Assembly (NCBI GenBank): GCA_964614265.1
Contig: CAZTKT010000043.1
Coordinates: 1-5,118, forward strand
Length of the DNA: 5,118 nt
Origin: JACQKD01 sp964614265
GTDB lineage: Bacteria > Patescibacteriota > Minisyncoccia > Phycocordibacterales > UBA918
Direction of reading: 5' to 3'
Shown here: positions 1 through 4,285 of the stretch, piece after piece
Numbering within the stretch: position 1 is the stretch's first letter
Layout of the letters: each line of letters starts with the position of its first letter
The notes under the pieces: generated by a model
What the model was told of the DNA's origin: nothing
Databases searched by the model: none
What the model saw: only the letters and a program-made list of their open reading frames with translations
Translations under genes and position numbers: made by a program

Positions 1-1661
1 GGGGGAGGTGGTGGAGATGCAGGACAATTTCCAGTCGTTGCGCCCGCTTCATTACTGGTACTAAACCCAGCATCATTGAATGCTGCTACTTTATAATAAT
101 AGGTCGTTGATGTCTGAGCAGTAGTATCCGTATAGCTCGTCGTATTTGCAGGCAATGCACCGCTAATGTCATTACTTGCACCGATGGTGAAACCCGGAGT
201 AGTAGAGCGATGTACGCGATATCCAGTTTCATTCGACGCATTGTCAACCCAAGTCACCCGCACATCTGCATCACCCGGAGCAACACACGATGCAGAGGCA
301 CTTACATTCAATGCTACAGCAGGAATTTGCGGCTGGGGTACATTCACCGTAAGCGAACCCAAACCATCTGTTCCTCCATCACAGAAGTTTGCACTTCCTG
401 CATTGCCAGTGTGACAAGACATATTGATAGGTCCAGACGATGGAGCAGTACAGCGAAATCGTGCGGCAGTGCCGACGAAGTCAACCCAAGTACAGGCTGG
501 TGGTCCGTATGTGCTTGTGGTGTTGTTTATCGCACCATAGTCACAGTGCACCATATAATCTGCTCCTGCACTTATGCTCGTGAGGCGCCAGGTACTAGCT
601 GCATCTGCGAAATAACCACTCGTGCCAGAGTTAAAGGAAGGTTGGCGACATTGAGGGGGTGCCACTGTCACTGTTGCTGCACAGCTTCCAGTCAATCCAC
701 TAGGACCTGTCACTGTTGCGGTATATGTCGTCGTGTTTGTCGGTGAGACGGACTCTGTTCCACTGGAAACTGGGCTCAAAGCGCCAACGCCATTGTTGAT
801 AGTTCCCGTATCCGCGTTTGTTGTTGACCACGTCAACGTAGATGATTCACCGTTCGTAATAGTAGAACGACTTGCTGAGAGTGTACAGGTGGGAGCAGGT
901 ATCGTCACATTCACTGTAAGCGAACCCAAACCATCTGTTCCTCCATCACAGAAGTTTGCACTTCCTGCATTGCCAGTGTGACAAGACATATTGATAGGTC
1001 CAGACGATGGAGCAGTACAGCGAAATCGTGCGGCAGTGCCGACGAAGTCAACCCAAGTACAGGCTGGTGGTCCGTATGTGCTTGTGGTGTTGTTTATCGC
1101 ACCATAGTCACAGTGCACCATATAATCTGCTCCTGCACTTATGCTCGTGAGGCGCCAGGTACTAGCTGCATCTGCGAAATAACCACTCGTGCCAGAGTTA
1201 AAGGAAGGTTGGCGACATTGAGGGGGTGCCACTGTCACTGTTGTGGTACAGTCTGCTGAACCACCAGAGTTCGTCACAGTGAGAGTATAAGAAGAAGTTA
1301 TGGTCGGTGAGACACTAGCAGAACCACCCGGTAGAGAGACACTACCGATGCCATTGTTGAGTGTTCCACTCGTGGCGTCCGTGGTTGTCCACGAGAGTGT
1401 TGCTGTTCCACCGCTCGTTATTGAAGATGGGCCTGCAGAAATGCTACAGGTTGGAGGTGGAGGTGGATCATCCTGACCATCACCACCACCATCGTCACAG
1501 GCACATGCGAAGGAAAGAAGTGATCTGAGACTGAACTCGAGATGCGCTAGAGATGTCGAAATATCAGGGAGTTTTGGCAACACGACAAAAACAACAGTCA
1601 GGCCGATAAAGACGGATAGACCAATACCAACAATTCCCTTTTTACTAAAGATACGTTTCAT
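1..1661 (-). CDS. Modular surface protein (Ig-like / six-Cys / FN3), 5' part, runs off left edge
   Basis: I read an open frame from ATG at 1661 to the window edge: 553 full codons, no stop. Residues 1-8 are basic (MKRIFSKK) and 9-28 are hydrophobic, so the protein is exported and probably held by an uncleaved N-terminal anchor. Domains: linker with Asp/Gly and five prolines (56-70); Ig-like 1 (about 71-144, starting TCSISAG, with LSWTTT and YTLTVT strands); six-Cys module 1 (145-256); Ig-like 2 (258-333); six-Cys module 2 (334-443, nearly identical to module 1); fibronectin type III (about 447-540, with VTWVDNASNETGYRVHRS and YYYKVAAFNDAG); a second poly-Pro linker at the edge, implying further domains. 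The Ig-like type is common in Patescibacteria surface proteins. Likely role is adhesion or cell-surface structure; this is inference. No Shine-Dalgarno precedes the ATG. A C-terminal sorting signal, if any, lies outside. High confidence in the gene, moderate in role. Confidence 0.93.
   Translation of the reverse strand, partial: MKRIFSKKGIVGIGLSVFIGLTVVFVVLPKLPDISTSLAHLEFSLRSLLSFACACDDGGGDGQDDPPPPPTCSISAGPSSITSGGTATLSWTTTDATSGTLNNGIGSVSLPGGSASVSPTITSSYTLTVTNSGGSADCTTTVTVAPPQCRQPSFNSGTSGYFADAASTWRLTSISAGADYMVHCDYGAINNTTSTYGPPACTWVDFVGTAARFRCTAPSSGPINMSCHTGNAGSANFCDGGTDGLGSLTVNVTIPAPTCTLSASRSTITNGESSTLTWSTTNADTGTINNGVGALSPVSSGTESVSPTNTTTYTATVTGPSGLTGSCAATVTVAPPQCRQPSFNSGTSGYFADAASTWRLTSISAGADYMVHCDYGAINNTTSTYGPPACTWVDFVGTAARFRCTAPSSGPINMSCHTGNAGSANFCDGGTDGLGSLTVNVPQPQIPAVALNVSASASCVAPGDADVRVTWVDNASNETGYRVHRSTTPGFTIGASNDISGALPANTTSYTDTTAQTSTTYYYKVAAFNDAGFSTSNEAGATTGNCPASPPPP
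349..676 (-). repeat. 328-bp perfect direct repeat, copy 2 (module 2)
   Basis: Base by base, 349-676 is identical to 916-1243. The offset is 567 bases, exactly 189 codons, so the copy is in frame. Identity breaks sharply after 676 (C against T at the next position). On the other side, one mismatch at 348 is followed by loss of similarity beyond 340. The repeat encodes residues 330-437 of the surface protein, with all six cysteines. Confidence 0.97.
916..1243 (-). repeat. 328-bp perfect direct repeat, copy 1 (module 1)
   Basis: Partner of the copy at 349-676. It encodes residues 141-248: the last strand of Ig-like 1 plus almost all of the first six-Cys module. The Ig-like domains preceding the two copies differ at many positions, including synonymous ones, so the identity is confined to this block. 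Confidence 0.97.
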
Positions 1662-1667
1662 AACTGC

Positions 1668-1673
1668 TTTATA
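1668..1673 (-). promoter_or_regulatory. -10 box immediately upstream of the surface-protein start
   Basis: On the minus strand TATAAA (5 of 6 to TATAAT) is followed by six bases and then the ATG at 1661. The usual distance from -10 to start point would place transcription initiation at or next to the A of the ATG, giving a leaderless mRNA, which fits the missing Shine-Dalgarno. The -35 region is weak (only T-rich sequence), so the call rests on the -10 box and its position. Confidence 0.5.
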
Positions 1674-1770
1674 AGATGATGCTAGTGAATAAAATAAATA
1701 AGAGATAATCTTCCTTAAACGACTTCCTCCTCCCCTCTATACCCCCACCTGCTGATACACAGCACGCGAG

Positions 1771-1821
1771 AATAATAAAGAGGGATACCCAACCGTGACA
1801 AATCAATCGCCACGGTGGGTA
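1771..1821 (-). terminator. Probable rho-independent terminator of the 390-residue protein gene
   Basis: About 20 bases past the TAG stop at 1841, the minus strand reads TACCCACCGTG, a 13-base loop, then CACGGTTGGGTA: an 11-bp stem with one bulged base (arms 1811-1821 and 1786-1797). A pyrimidine-rich tail with an interrupted T run (TCCCTCTTTATTATT) follows. The tail is not a clean U tract, so efficiency is uncertain. Confidence 0.5.
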
Positions 1822-1840
1822 CACCTAGAACACTCCCCAC

Positions 1841-3013
1841 CTACGGAATCCCATCAACAAGACTTATGCTACCGCCCAACGTCGATGGGGGGATATGCCA
1901 AAACCTGTTGTCTGGGGGCCTACTACCCACCCCAGCATTTAGGTCAGCAAAAATTGACGCGTGTTTCCTGGCAGAAGGCATCATGGTGATGCCTTTCCCA
2001 GAAAAAACAGTCAGAGACGGGGGCTCCAATATCGACTTGATTCGAGCTGTCAATGCAGCCGAATCGGCCGACAAGCACTGGCCGCGGCCCTCAAGCCAAT
2101 CACGGTCCCCTTTCTTGATTCTGGGATTGCATTTCCTCCATGTCTCAGCATCTCCTGCCGAGACATAAAGGAGAATCCCAGGGATGCTCGTCACTTTCTT
2201 GACCTCTGCCGGCAATGCGACACATAGGTCAACCTGCGGTGGCGCCACAGGTGGTGGTGCGTACACCGTCACAGTGACCTCACACGAGAGAGTCTCCTGC
2301 CTCTGTGTACCGCCAATCTCCAGGCGGATCGTGTGATCCCCGAGAGGCAGATTGACGTTTGACCCACCACTCGCCACACTGTCCACAGAAATGTCACTGT
2401 AATGGTGCGCTCCAACAAATAGTCGGGCAAACGTGGCGTTCTCGGTTACCCACGTCACCCGAATAATCTCTCCCTCAATGACATTCTGGGGGTCTGCTTT
2501 GATACGCAAACACCTCGGTGCAAGTGCGACAGGTGGTGGTGTGTACGCAGCCTTGGTGGGATTACCACACCCCGGCATGAACAATGTCACCCACCCGCCA
2601 CCTGGTTTCAAGAATTGATACACCATCTCGCCCCGCTCACACAAGCGAGTCTTCCATTGCATCCGACCCTGATCGTCAATCGAGGCAGTATGTATCCTGC
2701 CTCCATCCACACTCGTACAGAGAACCTCATTAACTTCTGATGCAATGAAGTCCGCCACACTCTGCTGATCCCAGTTTCTATCTGGAATCATGTCCCTAAA
2801 ATGTGCAACAATATGTCGCACAGCCTCGGGTCGAAATACTTTTGGATTGTTGGTGCGGATGGCTTCCGCCATCTGATCCCGACTCAAAAGTGTCCCCTTA
2901 AATTTTGGGTTGTGTGGATTGTACACAAAGGGATGTTCGGCCCCCTGTACACCCTGTACATTTGCCAAATTGGTACAACACAACAGCACCAAAACCAACA
3001 AGACCTTTTTCAT
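1841..3013 (-). CDS. Secreted protein of unknown function with central Ig-like domain, 390 aa
   Basis: Complete frame, ATG 3013 to TAG 1841; an in-frame TAG four codons upstream of the ATG excludes a longer start. Residues 1-24 form a signal peptide (MKKVLLVLVLLCCTNLANVQG) with a plausible signal peptidase I site after VQG at 21 or 24. Residues 26-155 are an unrecognised N-terminal domain with C99, C125 and C149 and the pieces LCERGE and MPGCGNP, reminiscent of short Cys-Gly motifs in other CPR exported proteins. Residues 168-250 form an Ig-like domain bracketed by C168 and C244 (IRVTWVTENATFARLFVG strand pair). Near-identical linkers TPPPVA and APPPVA flank it. Residues 264-390 are an unrecognised C-terminal region with C264, C295 and C313. 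No catalytic motif, membrane anchor or sorting signal is visible. It has its own promoter, long leader and terminator, so it is probably monocistronic. By eye it is more GC-rich than its neighbours. Confidence 0.9.
   Translation of the reverse strand: MKKVLLVLVLLCCTNLANVQGVQGAEHPFVYNPHNPKFKGTLLSRDQMAEAIRTNNPKVFRPEAVRHIVAHFRDMIPDRNWDQQSVADFIASEVNEVLCTSVDGGRIHTASIDDQGRMQWKTRLCERGEMVYQFLKPGGGWVTLFMPGCGNPTKAAYTPPPVALAPRCLRIKADPQNVIEGEIIRVTWVTENATFARLFVGAHHYSDISVDSVASGGSNVNLPLGDHTIRLEIGGTQRQETLSCEVTVTVYAPPPVAPPQVDLCVALPAEVKKVTSIPGILLYVSAGDAETWRKCNPRIKKGDRDWLEGRGQCLSADSAALTARIKSILEPPSLTVFSGKGITMMPSARKHASIFADLNAGVGSRPPDNRFWHIPPSTLGGSISLVDGIP
2247..2264 (-). repeat. Linker repeat, copy downstream of the Ig-like domain
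   Basis: This 18-base stretch matches 2529-2546 with one mismatch at an offset of 282 bases (94 codons, in frame). It encodes VYAPPPV, just after the Ig-like domain. Confidence 0.7.
2529..2546 (-). repeat. Linker repeat, copy upstream of the Ig-like domain
   Basis: Partner of 2247-2264, encoding YTPPPV just before the Ig-like domain. The pair brackets the module like a duplicated or shuffled linker, though poly-Pro codons alone could produce part of the match. Confidence 0.7.
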
Positions 3014-3026
3014 AGCTCCCCCCCCC
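3014..3026 (-). promoter_or_regulatory. Ribosome-binding site with a nine-G homopolymer
   Basis: Upstream of the ATG at 3013 the minus strand reads TAG, then a G run (nine G counted from the TAG), then AGCT and ATG. GGAG lies only two bases from the start codon, while GGGGG further back is at a more usual distance. The G tract is therefore the anti-SD target itself, and gain or loss of a G would alter SD strength or spacing without changing the protein. An A7 run (3029-3035) lies just upstream. Confidence 0.7.
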
Positions 3027-3036
3027 TATTTTTTTC

Positions 3037-3064
3037 CGACCACACGCTTCGACGCCTGTGGTCG
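3037..3064 (-). promoter_or_regulatory. Leader hairpin ahead of the ribosome-binding site
   Basis: Perfect 8-bp inverted repeat: CGACCACA at 3037-3044 against TGTGGTCG at 3057-3064, 12-base loop. A second pairing, CTTCG with CGAAG (3047-3051 and 3065-3069), interleaves with it, so the RNA could switch between the two or form a tight pseudoknot. No T run follows in either direction, so it is not a terminator. It ends 23 bases before the start codon of the 390-residue protein, a place where it could affect ribosome access. Confidence 0.5.
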
Positions 3065-3115
3065 CGAAGTCAAAGAACCCCCATAATCTCCATCCGCTTC
3101 TCAGCGGTGAGTTTT

Positions 3116-3163
3116 CTAGCGAGAAAATACAAATTCGTACTTTCCAAACAGAAAGCTCACCAC
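3116..3163 (-). CDS. Possible 15-codon leader peptide
   Basis: Inside the predicted leader of the 390-residue protein gene, an AAAAAGGAG Shine-Dalgarno (around 3169-3177) lies five bases before GTG at 3163. The frame GTG to TAG encodes MVSFLFGKYEFVFSR, with four Phe and one Tyr in 15 residues. Small hairpins follow in the minus-strand RNA, such as CCGCT / AGCGG at 3094-3107. Resemblance to Phe-rich attenuator peptides is suggestive only, since the downstream gene is not a biosynthetic one. An overlapping ATG at 3165 gives a two-codon frame. Such a short frame can occur by chance. Confidence 0.25.
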   Translation of the reverse strand: MVSFLFGKYEFVFSR

Positions 3164-3293
3164 ATCTGCTCCTTTTTCAACTTTTTTTCAACTACCGATC
3201 ACTGCGAGACGCAGAGACGACACCCCGTGAGACCAACTATGCTTCCAAAAATGGAAAACCATACATCGAAGAGCAGAAGAACGTACGCGCGGC

Positions 3294-3322
3294 ATTGTAT
3301 ACTACTTTGTCTATTTTGTCAA
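3294..3322 (-). promoter_or_regulatory. Strong sigma-70-type promoter for the 390-residue protein gene
   Basis: On the minus strand, TTGACA (3317-3322, 6 of 6) and TACAAT (3294-3299, 5 of 6) are separated by exactly 17 bases. The predicted start point near 3287 gives a leader of about 274 nt before the ATG at 3013. This is the best promoter match I found in the window. Confidence 0.8.
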
Positions 3323-3349
3323 TAGTCTCGTTGTGGACGCCAGTAAGAT

Positions 3350-3371
3350 CACCGTGAGTGCATCCACGGTG
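3350..3371. repeat. Inverted repeat upstream of the promoter
   Basis: CACCGTG at 3350-3356 and CACGGTG at 3365-3371 are perfect 7-bp arms around an 8-base spacer. No T run follows. It lies about 28 bases upstream of the -35 box of the promoter at 3294-3322, where an activator site would be expected; a role is not shown. Confidence 0.4.
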
Positions 3372-3451
3372 TGTGCGGTGGTGTCGACGCGGATCAAACG
3401 GCTACATGCGTTGGACTGGATCCCTCCGAGGAGCCTCTGTGGAGCGGTAGG

Positions 3452-3477
3452 AAAAAATACCACTCACGATGAGCAGT
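3452..3477 (-). terminator. Rho-independent terminator of the sortase gene
   Basis: Thirty bases past the sortase stop, the minus strand has ACTGCTCA, loop TCG, TGAGTGGT: an 8-bp stem with two G-U pairs. It is followed by A and six T residues (3452-3457). The stem is of modest stability, but the shape and U tract are typical. Confidence 0.65.
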
Positions 3478-3507
3478 TTCTGTTGCAAGATGTGTACGAG
3501 AGCGACC

Positions 3508-4185
3508 TTATGCAGGGTTTTTTCCGATGGGATATGACTCTATCAGCTCTGCCTCAACGACAAACCGATCTCCTTTTGTCGCAAAGGAGTTGCAAGTCAC
3601 GAGTGTAAGGCGTGCGCTCACATGATCAAGTGAGACAGTTGCATCACTTGCTTTTGTTTTATACACCTTTGTCACTCGATAGCGATATTCTGTGTCAGCT
3701 GATTGGAGACGAATGCTATCGCCCCAGGAAAGTTTTTGAATATCATTGAATGCTTGAAAGTTTTTGTTGAATACCTGAGGAAGATAACTTGAGTGCCCAA
3801 AGAGAAAGATGTTCCCTGCATGTGCAAAATCCGCAGAATCAGGGTGCCGTACGGCTCCACTCAAGAGTGCGGTATCGAGACCCGCGATTGTACGACTCGT
3901 GGGGTTTTGTATCACCACATCCTTGTCTAAGGAATCAATAATCATGCGCGTAGGATATGGGTTTGTGACAACGACAGGTGCTGGTTGCGGTATTGGCTCT
4001 GGTGTGTTCTTCACTAATGGAGTCGGTGGCTTTTGTTGTTTTGGTGTTTCAGGAATAAAATCGATTATCACAAGAATACCGTAGGTGACAAAAAAGATGG
4101 TAAAAAACACCAAAAGAAAAGATACCCGGTGCGCAAACACACGCTCCCAAAGCCCCCCATGACCATTTTCTGCCTGTATACTCAT
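3508..4185 (-). CDS. Sortase family transpeptidase, membrane-anchored, 225 aa
   Basis: Sortases cleave a C-terminal sorting motif in exported proteins and join the carbonyl to a cell-surface amine, acting on the outer face of the membrane. Residues 1-21 are cytoplasmic, 22-43 form one transmembrane helix, 44-75 a Pro-rich spacer, and 78-215 the catalytic beta-barrel. All three catalytic residues are visible: H131 in FLFGHSS, C198 in LTLVTCNSF, R207 in GDRFVVEAEL. Length and single N-terminal anchor fit the family; I cannot assign a class securely. The ATG at 4185 gives a natural N-terminus (MSIQAENGHGG); no Shine-Dalgarno precedes it. Flanking genes encode large exported proteins, plausible substrates, but their C-termini are outside the window. 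It has its own promoter and terminator, divergent from the plus-strand gene. Confidence 0.95.
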   Translation of the reverse strand: MSIQAENGHGGLWERVFAHRVSFLLVFFTIFFVTYGILVIIDFIPETPKQQKPPTPLVKNTPEPIPQPAPVVVTNPYPTRMIIDSLDKDVVIQNPTSRTIAGLDTALLSGAVRHPDSADFAHAGNIFLFGHSSYLPQVFNKNFQAFNDIQKLSWGDSIRLQSADTEYRYRVTKVYKTKASDATVSLDHVSARLTLVTCNSFATKGDRFVVEAELIESYPIGKNPA

Positions 4186-4202
4186 AGTTTTTCTATGTTG
4201 AT

Positions 4203-4231
4203 AGAGTACATCATTATTACTCTTTTGTCAA
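4203..4231 (-). promoter_or_regulatory. Promoter of the sortase gene
   Basis: Minus-strand TTGACA (4226-4231) and TACTCT (4203-4208, 3 of 6) with 17 bases between. The start point would fall near 4196, leaving a leader of only about 10 nt with no Shine-Dalgarno. The perfect -35 supports the call; the -10 is weak. Confidence 0.55.
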
Positions 4232-4243
4232 CTATTCCACCAC

Positions 4244-4272
4244 TTGACAGAGAATCCATCATATGGTAGCAT
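4244..4272 (+). promoter_or_regulatory. Promoter of the plus-strand CARDB-like gene
   Basis: Plus-strand TTGACA (4244-4249, 6 of 6) and TAGCAT (4267-4272, 4 of 6) with a 17-base spacer. Initiation about seven bases further falls at 4279-4281, directly in front of the ATG at 4282, implying a leaderless message. Its -35 lies 12 bases from the -35 of the sortase promoter, back to back. Confidence 0.6.
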
Positions 4273-4285
4273 TGCCGGCATATGG
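4260..4285. repeat. Paired CATATGG sites around the plus-strand -10 box
   Basis: CATATGG occurs at 4260-4266 and 4279-4285, 19 bases apart, each containing the palindrome CATATG. They bracket the -10 hexamer and the start codon. The spacing of nearly two helical turns would suit an operator, but two 7-mers can also coincide by chance. Confidence 0.3.

Larger units (their letters stand above)
3014..3507. other. 494-base intergenic region between sortase and the 390-residue protein gene
   Basis: No convincing protein gene is present on either strand. On the minus strand it holds, in order of transcription: the sortase terminator (3452-3477), an inverted repeat (3350-3371), a near-consensus promoter (3294-3322), then a leader of about 270 nt with a GTTGAAAAA tandem duplication (3171-3192), a possible leader peptide (3116-3163), hairpins and the G9 ribosome-binding site. 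Plus-strand frames here have low-complexity, unprotein-like translations. Confidence 0.7.

Noticed and set aside
349..1243. Mobile element or CRISPR-type repeat as cause of the 328-bp duplication
   Set aside because: The repeats lie in frame inside one coding region with no transposase, terminal inverted repeats, target duplications or spacer pattern.
210..1259. Plus-strand open frames with repeated, Cys- and Arg-rich translations
   Set aside because: They are antisense to the Ig-like/FN3 gene. Their repeated peptide is only the reverse reading of the 328-bp duplication, and the minus frame has clear domains.
2974..3013. Lipoprotein signal at C12/C13 of the 390-residue protein
   Set aside because: LLCC lacks a small residue at -1 and a proper lipobox; VQG further on is a better ordinary signal-peptidase site.
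3037..3064. Terminator reading of the 8-bp hairpin
   Set aside because: No T run follows the stem on either strand; the T run on the plus strand precedes it.
3070..3156. Minus-strand peptide ending ARKLTAEKRMEIMGVL, a possible gene remnant
   Set aside because: It reads like protein, but there is no ATG start for the full length, it is only 28 codons, and no homologous continuation is seen in the other frames.
3058..3357. Plus-strand 99-residue frame in the intergenic region
   Set aside because: No Shine-Dalgarno, no recognisable pattern, and it lies across the minus-strand leader and promoter. It is most likely chance.
3333..3608. Plus-strand 91-residue frame
   Set aside because: It overlaps the 3' end of the sortase gene in antisense and crosses its terminator; no domain is visible.
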